24,039 nt of DNA, from positions 1 to 24,039 of the forward strand of contig DHCC01000009.1 in the NCBI GenBank assembly GCA_002398875.1. The letters run 5' to 3'. The position numbers and the translations under genes are program-made. Below are positions 7,901 to 17,011 of the stretch, one piece after another. The notes under the pieces are model-generated. The model saw only the letters and a list, made by a program, of their open reading frames with translations, had not been told where the DNA came from and did no database searches. This DNA comes from Bacteroidales bacterium UBA4912 (GTDB taxonomy: Bacteria > Bacteroidota > Bacteroidia > Bacteroidales > Dysgonomonadaceae). Positions within the stretch are counted from its first letter, which is position 1. Every line of letters starts with the position of its first letter.

Positions 7901-8938
7901 TTAATTATCATAATTAAAGCTGTTATACACCTCCTCTATCTCTTTATCTGAAAGATCACCTCCAATTACTATTTTATGACGGAAAGTAACCTTATCTCCA
8001 TTGCCGAGTGTTATCTTCACGGGTGTAGAGCTCTTATCCACAGCTCTCCCCGCAAGGTTGTTCATTGCGAAAAGTCCGTAACCTCTCGCATGCGACCATG
8101 CAGGATCGTACGGGTTATTATGATGGTCTATCATAACAATAGTTATAATCTCATCATTTTTATTTGCACTCAGTGCAACCCATTTGCTTTTCTTGCCCCA
8201 AACATCGCCCCCTTTTACACCTTCCGCATTACGGTAGACTCCATTTACACCTTCATTATTGAGAATAGCGGTCTCCGTTATATTACCATTCGAGTCGAGA
8301 TATTTCTCAGCTTTTAACGACGGTTCTTCAAAAGCCCTGTCCACCCTTAGCCCTATAAGCCCTTCCTTATTTTCAGTAAAAACAACCTCTTTTTGCATAG
8401 CTGTTAATGCTGTAATTCTCTCTATAAATCTAGTACCATTATTTTCACTAAAAATAAATGTAGTTCTCTCCTCAAGGAGTATATTCCCTTTGCTATCCAC
8501 CCAGTTCGCTAAAGTCTGTAATTCTCCGGCAGATGAATCCATTTTTTCTATTTTATCAAATTTTATGGATCCATACTTATGTTTATCCTCCCACTTTATC
8601 GCGAAGGAGTTATTCCAGAAATCCAAACCGTTTACATCACCAAAATTAAACCATAAGCCCACATGGTGGGGATGATCCGTTCTTTCGAAAGGTCTGGGAT
8701 TAATAGGGAATCCCCTGGTTATATCCTGTCCCGAAACAGTGTAAATAGGATATAGAACCTGTTTTTCCATGTTGTCAGGATAAATAAAAGATGTGAAATG
8801 TTTATTATCTATAAATACATCTACTTTTTTATTTTTGGCATCATGTTTAAAATCAACCTTCCCGTTCATATTGTCAGCACTGATTGCAGAACATGAAAAT
8901 ATCAGTAAAAGAGTAATAACAAATTTAATTGATTTCAT
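7901..8938 (-). CDS. DUF6807 (PmoA family) exported protein
   Basis: This 345-residue protein has a hydrophobic leader (residues 5-20) that ends in either a signal peptidase I site (ISA-DN) or a loose lipobox (IFSC, Cys16). The family signature DHPHHVGLW (His89, His91, His92) is present, with NGLDFWNN after it and a second histidine-rich stretch near IDHHNNPYDPAWSHARGYG. Proteins of this family, often labelled PmoA, are common in Bacteroidota and Planctomycetota loci beside Gfo/Idh/MocA oxidoreductases and sugar isomerases, but no reaction is firmly assigned. The link to methane oxidation is only by name. It starts 5 bp after the upstream oxidoreductase stops, so the two are clearly cotranscribed. 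The conserved histidines suggest a metal or sugar site. Confidence 0.85.
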   Translation of the reverse strand: MKSIKFVITLLLIFSCSAISADNMNGKVDFKHDAKNKKVDVFIDNKHFTSFIYPDNMEKQVLYPIYTVSGQDITRGFPINPRPFERTDHPHHVGLWFNFGDVNGLDFWNNSFAIKWEDKHKYGSIKFDKIEKMDSSAGELQTLANWVDSKGNILLEERTTFIFSENNGTRFIERITALTAMQKEVVFTENKEGLIGLRVDRAFEEPSLKAEKYLDSNGNITETAILNNEGVNGVYRNAEGVKGGDVWGKKSKWVALSANKNDEIITIVMIDHHNNPYDPAWSHARGYGLFAMNNLAGRAVDKSSTPVKITLGNGDKVTFRHKIVIGGDLSDKEIEEVYNSFNYDN

Positions 8939-8943
8939 TGGTC

Positions 8944-10302
8944 CTAATATTTAAACACTTTACCACCAGCAATCACCTGCTTTTGTTTCTCATCAAATGT
9001 GGCTCGTTGCCCGGTACGTAATGCAGCAGTAACCATAATATCGGCAATTGAATGGCTATATCCGGCTTCTAGAGGAGCATTTGTTTTTACATTTCCATTC
9101 CTTACACAATCCATCCAGTTTTTCATGTGTGCGTTAGTAAGCGGATCTGCCCCAGTATCAGCATCTGTTTCAGCTTTTAGTTGCGGCAATTCGAAAGTAT
9201 CCAGCAGGAAAGGCTTCATACCCATTGCAGAAGCATGTTGTTCTGTTAGTCCGCCATCGCTATTCACCATATTGGTATCAAGATCAAGTTTGCCTCCATT
9301 TGAAAAGTACCACTCTTTAGTACCACCGGAGGAGTTGTTCTGCCTTGATGAATAAATAACCTGGAACCCATTACCCGGTTCTTTTTCATCTTTATCACCA
9401 TAGTCAAAAACAGCAGTCATGGTATCATAATTAGTTCTGCCGTCGTTCCACATGTAAATGCCACCGTTAGCCACCACGGATCGCGGATACTTTAGTTCTG
9501 AAAACCAGTGTACCGTATCAATTTGATGAGCCATCCATTGTCCCGGTATACCGGAAGAGTAGGGCCAGAAAAGTCTGTACTCAAGGTATTTGCGTGGATC
9601 CCAGGGTTCAAAGGGTCGATTCATTAGATATCGTTTCCAGTCTGTATCTTGTTCCCTTATCTCTTTGGTAAGCTGAGGCAGTCGCCAGCGACCGGGTTGA
9701 TTCACGTTCCAGGTCATCTCTACATTAATAATCTTACCGAATTTTCCTGATTTGATGTAATCATAAGCTGCATGATAGTTGGTTCCGCTTCTTCTTTGTG
9801 AACCCACCTGGATAACCTTATTCATCTCTTGTGCAGCTTTCAAAGCAAAATTAGCATCATCCATTGTCTCGGCAAAAGGCTTCTCGACATACACATCGCA
9901 TCCGGCTCTGACAGCCTCAGCGGTGTGGAGTGCATGCTGAAAATCTGCTGTACTGATGATTACTGCATCCGGTTTTTGAGACCATAACTCATCTGTGTTC
10001 CTGGCGGTTTTAATTGTTCCGCCGGTCATTTCTTTATACCAGGCTTGTCCTTCATCGCGGCGTCTGTTCCAAATATCACAAACCGTGTATAGTTCGAAAT
10101 TCATCTCATTGGCATATTTAAGAAATGCTTTCCCTAATGAGCCTTTGAACCGGTTAGAAAAACCCAATATACCCACTCTAACCCTGTCGTTAGCACCCAT
10201 GATCTTTGCATAGCTTTTTGCAGACATGTTCAGGGTACTTCCCATAGCTATGCCGGCAGCACTGAGAGCCGACTTCTTAATGAAATTTCTTCTAGTTTCC
10301 AT
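8944..10302 (-). CDS. Tat-exported Gfo/Idh/MocA oxidoreductase
   Basis: The protein has 452 residues and opens with a Tat signal (TRRNFIKKSALSAAG, residues 3-17). The Rossmann fold starts at RVGILGFSNR (about 42-51), the EKP motif is at 140-142, and an active-site candidate is HQIDTVHWF (His259, Asp262, His265). The C-terminal region (about 200-400) has the long dehydrogenase domain typical of Bacteroidota secreted members of the family (SGIPGQWMAHQ; NAHMKNWMDCVRNG). It differs from the other oxidoreductase in the window: it lacks the cysteine cluster and is only distantly similar. It begins 2 bp after the isomerase-like gene stops and is followed 5 bp later by the DUF6807 gene. The tight spacing suggests the three products act together on one sugar, probably by oxidising a ring hydroxyl. 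Confidence 0.9.
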   Translation of the reverse strand: METRRNFIKKSALSAAGIAMGSTLNMSAKSYAKIMGANDRVRVGILGFSNRFKGSLGKAFLKYANEMNFELYTVCDIWNRRRDEGQAWYKEMTGGTIKTARNTDELWSQKPDAVIISTADFQHALHTAEAVRAGCDVYVEKPFAETMDDANFALKAAQEMNKVIQVGSQRRSGTNYHAAYDYIKSGKFGKIINVEMTWNVNQPGRWRLPQLTKEIREQDTDWKRYLMNRPFEPWDPRKYLEYRLFWPYSSGIPGQWMAHQIDTVHWFSELKYPRSVVANGGIYMWNDGRTNYDTMTAVFDYGDKDEKEPGNGFQVIYSSRQNNSSGGTKEWYFSNGGKLDLDTNMVNSDGGLTEQHASAMGMKPFLLDTFELPQLKAETDADTGADPLTNAHMKNWMDCVRNGNVKTNAPLEAGYSHSIADIMVTAALRTGQRATFDEKQKQVIAGGKVFKY

Positions 10303-10304
10303 GA

Positions 10305-11177
10305 TTAATTATTTAATTGATTTTTAATGGTATTAATTCCTAATGAAACTTCTGCATCAAAATCATTCCAACGAGCTTCAATAGAAATTTTGCCCTTATA
10401 ATTTATTTTGTTTAACGCATCAAAGTAGGGGCGAAAATCCTCATTATATGTCCCCGGTACCGCTCTGTCTTGTTTCTCAGCAATATGAACATGCTTAATC
10501 AGATTACCCTGTTTTAGTATATTTTCAGGGCCCTCGCCATCCATTTTCATATGATAGATATCTGCCAGAAGTTGAAAATTGGGATGATCTATTGCTTTTA
10601 CAATTTCCCCACCTTCATCAACCGAGTTAATGAAATTACATTCCAGTCTGTTCAATGGTTCCAGAACAACAGTTACATCATATCTCTCAGCAATTTTCGC
10701 AATTTCTTTACATAGATCGATGAATTGAGCGCGAGCCTGATCTTTCGGAAATCCTTCCGGAATAGATCTGGAACCACCACTGCCAAAAATAATAAACTCT
10801 ACATCTGCTATATGTGATCTACGGAGTGCTGTTTCCGCGTATGTTAATATTTTGGCATGAACGGCATCCGGGCCTACACTTTTTAAATCTTTAGGAATAA
10901 AGTTATTACATGCTTTTATGGGAAGAGAAGCCTTCTTTGTTAATAGCAGCGTCTCATTAAATTCCTCTTCTGTTTTGTTTGGCATTAAAAATCGGCTCAC
11001 ACTCTCTTCTATATATGAATAACCTAATTTATTCATGATTTCTGAATTAGAAAAACCGGTACAAATACCAAGCTCTAACCCTGTTGAACCTTCTTTATTG
11101 GAATTACATGAATTTGAAGCAACAGAAAAGATCAATGCTAATAAGGTCCAATAAATTAAACTAAAAAGGTGTCTCAT
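10305..11177 (-). CDS. Sugar isomerase/epimerase-like TIM barrel lipoprotein
   Basis: The protein has 290 residues, with a lipoprotein leader ending SNSC (Cys24), so it acts outside the cytoplasm. That location already argues against a phosphorylated substrate. The rest fits the xylose-isomerase-like / AP-endonuclease-2 TIM barrel. The metal ligands are visible as Glu173 (VVLEPLNR), Asp206 with His209 (LADIYHM), His229/His231 (KHVHIAE) and Glu267 (ISIEARW), the usual order E-D-H-E of D-tagatose 3-epimerase relatives. Family members epimerise keto sugars next to the carbonyl, and relatives in 3-keto-glycoside loci act on C3-oxidised sugars. The gene lies 83 bp after the large esterase gene and 2 bp before the Tat-exported oxidoreductase, which fits a shared pathway. 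The specific reaction is inferred. Confidence 0.87.
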   Translation of the reverse strand: MRHLFSLIYWTLLALIFSVASNSCNSNKEGSTGLELGICTGFSNSEIMNKLGYSYIEESVSRFLMPNKTEEEFNETLLLTKKASLPIKACNNFIPKDLKSVGPDAVHAKILTYAETALRRSHIADVEFIIFGSGGSRSIPEGFPKDQARAQFIDLCKEIAKIAERYDVTVVLEPLNRLECNFINSVDEGGEIVKAIDHPNFQLLADIYHMKMDGEGPENILKQGNLIKHVHIAEKQDRAVPGTYNEDFRPYFDALNKINYKGKISIEARWNDFDAEVSLGINTIKNQLNN

Positions 11178-11260
11178 AATAATTTATACTGTTTTTAATG
11201 TGTCGACAAAAAATCATGTAGATCTATCTTGCTAAGATGGTTAGAAATAGTAAAATAAAT

Positions 11261-13474
11261 TTAATTACAGGAGTTAAAAATATCAATTGAATTTGATGAG
11301 TGAATCTTTAACTTTTCATTCGCATCAAGTCTTTTGTATGCTCCATTGATTGCCTCCACCTCAGCTTGAGTCTTTTCATCAGGTTTAAGTATTGTCTCAC
11401 TATTTGCACCAGCAGCCTCTGTAACTATAAGGCATCGAGGTGCCAAAGAAGCTACAAGATCAGGAAGGTCGTAACGTGTAAGTGCTCCTGGAACTAAACT
11501 ATAAACTAATTCAGGGTCATAAAAACGGTTTTCAACAAAAGATCGATATGAAGAGTAAGGTTTTATCAGGACAATTCGTGAAATCACCGTGTCAAAAGCA
11601 GCCGCGTGCAGCAACACCGATGACATAGTCTGCCAGGAAACACCTACTACTTCATCTATACCCTCCTTTTGAGAAAGAATACGCGAAAGCTTAACTACAT
11701 CTGATGCTCGTATACCCACGATACTGTTACCGGTTAGCATCGCCGTAAAATAGATATTGTAGGATGTGTTTTCAATATACGCATCTCCCTTGTAGTCATC
11801 ATTCGCCAACTCGCCGGTTCCGATAAGGTCAGGTATCAATATCGTGTATCCTTTTTCAATAAACATCTCAATTTCTTTTTTTTCGGTTGCTTCCGATTTA
11901 CCTTGGGGAAACAGACAAATGGCCGCTTTATTAGTTACTTTATCCGGAATAATTAACAGGTATGGGATCACATAATTACCTCCACCTTTAATAAAATATT
12001 TTTCAATCACGTAACCTTCTTTACTGGTCCTTCCTGTAAACAGCGGTTGATCGTTAAGGGAAGGCTCACTATACCCGGAGAGCTTCTTGACGGATTCTAC
12101 TATTTCAGGTAAAGTTTTGTTATAGTTTTCTTTTTTTCTTAACTTCTCTAATCTTTTTATCCACTTTTCTGATTCAACTCTATTCAGGTCAAATACAGTT
12201 TTATGTTTAATTGATGATGCAAGCTGTCCGGTGGTTGTTTTCTGCAACTCTTCCCCGGTCAGATATTCCACGTCCTCCTCCTTGGCAGATCCGGGGAAGT
12301 TGAGATGCTTCTGAAAAAACGCATACATTGCCTCACGGTTTTTCTTCGTGTAGGTGTGGCCATCATCATCTTCAGTTAGTTCTAAATTCGCCGGTTCTCC
12401 CAGAATATTATAGATTCTTTTACATTCAGAATAGGTCTCACGAGTACCCTGAATACTAAAAAAATCCCTGGTAGTAGCCATAACAAGCGTGGGTTTAGGA
12501 GCTCTCATCACGATATAATCAGCATGATCAATCCCCTCTAATATACCATGAAAGAGGTTCTGTTCCCCGTCCTGAACACCTATCGATTCCATCAATCGCC
12601 TGTAACTTGTAATATAACCTGCGGGAGCTGATGCCGCAACTCTGTCGTCAAGCGCAGAAATATAAGCGGTTTGAGTGCCGCCACCGGAAAGTCCATGTAC
12701 CCCGATTCTTTTCGCGTCCACCTCTTTTCTGCTTACCAGGTAATCTATACTCCGAATACCATCCCATATAAAATATCGAGCCACCGATTGTCCGATCAAT
12801 GAAGCTTGTGGCGATGGATAAGAGTGTTCCTTAGTTGATCCGCCGATTACAGAAGCGTTAGTCTTCGGATCGAAATATTCCATCCGTTCACCCTGCCCAA
12901 TCGGGTCAATAGCAAGAACGATAAAACCTTTCTTCACCAAATTCAGAAGCGGGAGTTGGTATGATTGCTTTCTGTAGGCCTCGAAGCTATGTCCTGAACA
13001 GAATAGTATGGCCGGTGCAGGCTCTTGCAGTTTATCTGGTATAAAAAGAGAAGCTGTTACATAGAAGCCAGGAAGGGATTCATAAATAACATTCTCGATG
13101 CTATACCCATCTTTTTTAACTTTTCCGGTAACTTTCGGGTTGAGATCTGTTTTTTCCGGAAAGGGGCCTAGGACATCCCACATTGCCTGTTTTAACTCTG
13201 CCTGCCGTTTTTCAACCTCGCTGATAGTGCTAATCCGCGAAACATCGTTTTCTCTTTGGTCAAGATAGCGGTATGCTTTATCTGTGAGGTGGTGATACAG
13301 TGAATTTGACGCATCCGAATAATGAAGCCAGTTGTTCAGTACCCGAAGATCATCCTGAGCCCACAGATTAAAGAAAAGAGCTGAAAAAAGAAAAAAGAAA
13401 GTGAAAACGAGAAAATTACGTAGATTTTTAAAAAAAAATTGGTAAGAGAATGTGTTTATGTGCAAAAAGTACAT
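11261..13474 (-). CDS. Exported two-domain alpha/beta-hydrolase esterase (acetyl xylan esterase-like)
   Basis: The protein has 737 residues; the leader is long and very hydrophobic (17-37) and ends at WAQ (38-40). The first hydrolase domain (about 100-395) carries GLSGGGTQ with nucleophile Ser263, an acid candidate Asp337 (TRDFFSIQG) and His373 (DDDGHTYTKKNRE), as in Abhydrolase_7/acetyl-xylan-esterase-like proteins. Residues from about 475 to 690 form a second hydrolase-like domain with its own opening strands (GRTSKEGYVIEKYFI) and elbow GVSWQ (Ser613), but without a convincing His. It is a paralogue of the next gene upstream, 11 bp away, and the two were probably born by tandem duplication. 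The likely role is removing acyl groups from a glycan or glycoside in the periplasm or at the surface. The start codon is the only in-frame Met before the leader. Confidence 0.85.
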   Translation of the reverse strand: MYFLHINTFSYQFFFKNLRNFLVFTFFFLFSALFFNLWAQDDLRVLNNWLHYSDASNSLYHHLTDKAYRYLDQRENDVSRISTISEVEKRQAELKQAMWDVLGPFPEKTDLNPKVTGKVKKDGYSIENVIYESLPGFYVTASLFIPDKLQEPAPAILFCSGHSFEAYRKQSYQLPLLNLVKKGFIVLAIDPIGQGERMEYFDPKTNASVIGGSTKEHSYPSPQASLIGQSVARYFIWDGIRSIDYLVSRKEVDAKRIGVHGLSGGGTQTAYISALDDRVAASAPAGYITSYRRLMESIGVQDGEQNLFHGILEGIDHADYIVMRAPKPTLVMATTRDFFSIQGTRETYSECKRIYNILGEPANLELTEDDDGHTYTKKNREAMYAFFQKHLNFPGSAKEEDVEYLTGEELQKTTTGQLASSIKHKTVFDLNRVESEKWIKRLEKLRKKENYNKTLPEIVESVKKLSGYSEPSLNDQPLFTGRTSKEGYVIEKYFIKGGGNYVIPYLLIIPDKVTNKAAICLFPQGKSEATEKKEIEMFIEKGYTILIPDLIGTGELANDDYKGDAYIENTSYNIYFTAMLTGNSIVGIRASDVVKLSRILSQKEGIDEVVGVSWQTMSSVLLHAAAFDTVISRIVLIKPYSSYRSFVENRFYDPELVYSLVPGALTRYDLPDLVASLAPRCLIVTEAAGANSETILKPDEKTQAEVEAINGAYKRLDANEKLKIHSSNSIDIFNSCN

Positions 13475-13485
13475 GGTGAATTGTT

Positions 13486-15648
13486 TTAATTATTTATCCA
13501 ACTTAAAATTTTCCCATTTACTCCTGATTGATTGTCTTGATTGGAAAATGACAATTCACCGGCATCGTTTTTTCGACGATAATCAATCACTTTACTATAA
13601 GTTTTTTCGAAAGTCTGGCTGTCAACCTTTGTTCCAAATGCATTTACAGGATTTACAAATAATAGTTCTGTAGGCATGATTGATGCAGCCAGATCTGAAA
13701 GATCATATTGCCCGATAACAGCAGGTACAGCAGACATGATAAATTTTGTTCGATAATTTTTCTCTTTAACGATTGATTCGTAGGAAATTAACGGCTCTAT
13801 TAAAACAATTTTTTTAAACATAACATTTATCACTGCTGAATGGAGAAGATCGGAAGTCAAAGTACCTTGGGCCACACCCACAATATTGCCTGATGTGTAA
13901 TTTAACACCTTCATAAACGATTCAATTATCTTGATTTCCTCAACTCTTATTGATAAAGGTGATTTTTTCGATAAAATCCCTGCATACCAAACATTTAAAG
14001 GAACTCCATCTATGATTGCATCCCCTCTCTTGAAACCTCCGCCTAACTCCCCAATATCGATCAGATCAGGTATCGCAACACAATGACCACTCTGCACCAA
14101 CTGTTCAGCAAGTTTTCCTTTTTCAGCCGCTGATATTTTACCATTTTCATCAAGCAAAAGAATATTTTCCCTAGTGATTTTATCCGGGATCATGTATAAA
14201 AGTGGTATGTAGTAGTTTCCGGAACCTTTGATCAAGTATTTCTCAATAGAATACCCATCTCTCCATAGTCTCCCCGAGAAGATATAATCTTTTGGCTTTG
14301 TCGGTTCTACATAACCTGTCAATTTAATTGCCTTGTCTTTTATACGTTTTAGAAATTCAGAATAGTTTTCTCTTTGTGACTGTACTCCTTCAAGAAGTTT
14401 TTCACTATATTTATTATTGAGACTAAATATAGTTTCTCCATTCAAGAAAGTTTGAACCTGCCCTGTTGGAGTGACAAATAACTCTTCTTTCTCGAAAACT
14501 TCGACCTCTTCGTCCTTAGAATCTCCAGGATTATTCAAATATTTTTGAAAAAAAGCATACAAAGCTTCCCTATTTTTTTTAGTAGAAGCATGTCCAGCAT
14601 CATCTTCAACCATATTTAAATTTTTAGGTGCACCCAGTGCCCTATAAGCCTTTTGCGCTTCGTTGAATACATCACGGGCTCCTTGGATACTAAAAATATC
14701 CTGTGTTGTAGTTACTAAAAGCGTTGGTTTAGGAGCCCTAATTTCGATCAGATCACTTAAATCAAAACCTTTCTCCAAGGAGTTCATCAGAACTTGCTCT
14801 GCATCTTGCGGCCCTTTAGAACGTAGTAGTTTATCGAATGATGTAATGTAACACTCTGGAGCGGATGCTAAAATGCGATCTTCCATAGCTGCAATATATG
14901 CAGCTTGTGTACCTCCTCCCGATCGCCCCGTAATTCCTATACGTGTATGATCAACTTCTTTCCTACTCATTAAATAATCAACGGCTCGTATACCATCCCA
15001 AATAAAATAATTCGCAGGAGAAACCCCTGAAACGAAAGATTGACTACCTGGATAAGAATGTTCATGTGTAGCTCCATATATACTCTCCCCATTAGTGTTA
15101 AAATACTGGATCCGTTCACCTTGACCTATAGGGTCGATAGCAAATACAATAAAACCCTTTTTAACTAAATTCATTATAGTTCGTTGATAACCTGCTTGTC
15201 TGAAACCGTCGGCACTGTGACCGCTACAATATATAATTGCAGGCATTTTTTTTCTTTTTGCTGGGAGAAACAATGCAGATGATACATAAAAGCCCGGGCG
15301 AGATTCAAAATACAATTTCTCTATAGTGAAACCATCTCTTTTTATAGTACCTGTAATAACTGGATTTAAAGGTGTCTTTTCTGGAAAATTTCCTACAATA
15401 TTTCCAATTATTTTTCGAGCTTCTGTTTGACGGTTAATCCAATCATTTTTAGTTTTTAACTCGTTTATATGCGCCCAACGCTCTTCTATCTGAATGAAAG
15501 ATTTACTAATAATATGCTCATACAATGCGTTGTTCGTACTACCATTGTAAAGCCAGTAATTATTAAGCAAGAGATCTTCCTGTTGGGCATAACCGAATAA
15601 AAATGGAATTAGTAAAAAAAATATTACAAAAAATTTCCTAACTTTCAT
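13486..15648 (-). CDS. Exported two-domain alpha/beta-hydrolase esterase (paralogue)
   Basis: The protein has 720 residues, with a classical signal peptide ending GYAQ (19-22). The N-terminal hydrolase domain has GRSGGGTQ with Ser243, Asp317 (TQDIFSIQG) and His353 (EDDAGHASTKKNRE). The C-terminal part (about 455-690) repeats the fold start (GRLWRDGYSIEKYLI), but its nucleophile elbow reads GVAQG with Ala593 in place of Ser, so this domain should be inactive and may serve binding or stability. The two-domain layout matches the gene 11 bp downstream throughout its length, although the sequences have diverged clearly, especially in the C-terminal half. It starts 36 bp after the smaller esterase. 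Substrate: probably an ester-decorated sugar; a peptide or lipid ester cannot be excluded. Confidence 0.86.
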   Translation of the reverse strand: MKVRKFFVIFFLLIPFLFGYAQQEDLLLNNYWLYNGSTNNALYEHIISKSFIQIEERWAHINELKTKNDWINRQTEARKIIGNIVGNFPEKTPLNPVITGTIKRDGFTIEKLYFESRPGFYVSSALFLPAKRKKMPAIIYCSGHSADGFRQAGYQRTIMNLVKKGFIVFAIDPIGQGERIQYFNTNGESIYGATHEHSYPGSQSFVSGVSPANYFIWDGIRAVDYLMSRKEVDHTRIGITGRSGGGTQAAYIAAMEDRILASAPECYITSFDKLLRSKGPQDAEQVLMNSLEKGFDLSDLIEIRAPKPTLLVTTTQDIFSIQGARDVFNEAQKAYRALGAPKNLNMVEDDAGHASTKKNREALYAFFQKYLNNPGDSKDEEVEVFEKEELFVTPTGQVQTFLNGETIFSLNNKYSEKLLEGVQSQRENYSEFLKRIKDKAIKLTGYVEPTKPKDYIFSGRLWRDGYSIEKYLIKGSGNYYIPLLYMIPDKITRENILLLDENGKISAAEKGKLAEQLVQSGHCVAIPDLIDIGELGGGFKRGDAIIDGVPLNVWYAGILSKKSPLSIRVEEIKIIESFMKVLNYTSGNIVGVAQGTLTSDLLHSAVINVMFKKIVLIEPLISYESIVKEKNYRTKFIMSAVPAVIGQYDLSDLAASIMPTELLFVNPVNAFGTKVDSQTFEKTYSKVIDYRRKNDAGELSFSNQDNQSGVNGKILSWINN

Positions 15649-15684
15649 TACTTCATTATAATTAATTGTATTAATTATTTTTCC

Positions 15685-16938
15685 TTACCTTTTTACACAA
15701 AGTGCCTCATAAATTTCTTCCATCGTGTGTAGTGCCCCATCGGGAAGTTGTTTATCCGGAAACACTGCCAGTTGTTCTGGAGTTAAAAAAGTAAACCGCT
15801 TTTCGTCAAAATTACCATTTTCATCAGTAATAAATTCTGTATTCAGATTCCATTGTCTTGCAAAATATTTTATGATTGCACTTCTTTTGTTGTAAGTATT
15901 TTCATGTTTCTCATCGGCAAAATGTGCATTTTCTACCAAATCAGTTTTATCATAATACCCATAAATCGTTTGAAGATAAGGAAATTCTACTTCGGGTGTA
16001 GTACGTGTCCAATCTTTCCCCTCTGAAACAAGTAACTGTGGACGAGGTGCTGTCATTGCAGCAATCTCGGCATTATTGCTCAACGATCCGCACTGTGAAT
16101 GTATAGGACGACCGCTTTCGCATGTACAGCCACCGGGGAAAAAGCTAGATACCTGATCTATCGGTGCAGATATAGATATACGTTCATCAAGCGCAGCAGC
16201 AAGGAAACTTTGAGTACCACCACCTGACCTACCAGAAATGGCTATACGATTAGGATCAATATCTTTTAAGGATAAAAGAAAATCGACGGCTCTAATGCTA
16301 CTCCATGTCTGAACGCTTACGGCCAGAGATGTATCATGAACATCAGTACCAGCATGATATGCAGACTCTGCAAACCCGAACATATCATAATTAAAAACTA
16401 TTACGCCTATTTGAGCAAGTGCAGCGGAAAGGTATTGTGATCTTTCCAGAAAGCGAGGAGTTGCATCCAACGGTTCACGCTTTCCATGACCGTGTGGAAT
16501 TAGCATTGCGGGATAGGAGGTTTTTCCATCATTGATAGGTTTATAAAGATTGCCAATAACCCATAAGCCTGGAACGCATTCGAATGCTACATTGTCAACT
16601 GTGTAATGATCGAATTCGATATGCCCCGTATAAAGTGGTTTTATTGGCGATTTAGGAGGTAGAGGGTTTAGTTCCATAGCTGTTAACAAACCTTCGCGTA
16701 GACATGCTTTGCGCTTTTCCCAACTAGCAAGATCTGGGTATTCCTTTAAAAGATTTTGCAAACGCTGAGCACCTTCTTCTGGTGTTATCGGAAGATTGTA
16801 AAGTGTATCCATAAGTGCTAATTGTATCTTTTCCACGTCAGTCGCTGTTGACTTGTCAGACTTGTTATTGCCACTACAAGTACATATTAACAGACAGAAT
16901 ATAGAACATGATACTAGGTAGATGATATTTTTTTTCAT
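15685..16938 (-). CDS. Alpha/beta-hydrolase esterase lipoprotein (acetyl xylan esterase-like)
   Basis: The protein has 417 residues, with a lipoprotein leader ending ICTC (Cys21). A single hydrolase domain contains the oxyanion-side HGHGKREP (149-156), nucleophile Ser238 in GRSGGGTQ, Asp309 (EGKDWTR) and His339 or His345 (ENAHFADEKHE). A loop after the nucleophile holds Cys271, Cys273 and Cys283 (GGCTCESGRPIHSQCG), which could form a disulphide that shapes the active site. It has only one hydrolase domain, unlike the two downstream esterases, and is only distantly related to them. It is the first gene after the susC/susD pair, behind a strong hairpin and a 120-bp gap. Family and context point to deacylation of the imported or surface-bound glycan. 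Confidence 0.87.
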   Translation of the reverse strand: MKKNIIYLVSCSIFCLLICTCSGNNKSDKSTATDVEKIQLALMDTLYNLPITPEEGAQRLQNLLKEYPDLASWEKRKACLREGLLTAMELNPLPPKSPIKPLYTGHIEFDHYTVDNVAFECVPGLWVIGNLYKPINDGKTSYPAMLIPHGHGKREPLDATPRFLERSQYLSAALAQIGVIVFNYDMFGFAESAYHAGTDVHDTSLAVSVQTWSSIRAVDFLLSLKDIDPNRIAISGRSGGGTQSFLAAALDERISISAPIDQVSSFFPGGCTCESGRPIHSQCGSLSNNAEIAAMTAPRPQLLVSEGKDWTRTTPEVEFPYLQTIYGYYDKTDLVENAHFADEKHENTYNKRSAIIKYFARQWNLNTEFITDENGNFDEKRFTFLTPEQLAVFPDKQLPDGALHTMEEIYEALCVKR

Positions 16939-17011
16939 TGTAATAAAAATTTGTTAATAAGAAATTAAAAACACTCTAGTCTCTCAAAAGTTATTGATTT
17001 TATACATTCAA

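Noticed and set aside
7901..7917. AT palindrome TTAATTAT-C-ATAATTAA over the DUF6807 stop codon
   Set aside because: Made only of A and T apart from the centre, it is easily due to chance in AT-rich DNA and forms a weak stem.
8259..8675. 138-residue plus-strand open frame opposite the DUF6807 gene
   Set aside because: It lies wholly within a well-recognised gene on the other strand and its translation has no family features.
11261..15648. Assembly duplication as the source of the two large esterase genes
   Set aside because: The two genes have diverged throughout, most in the C-terminal half, and differ in leader and length, so they are true paralogues.
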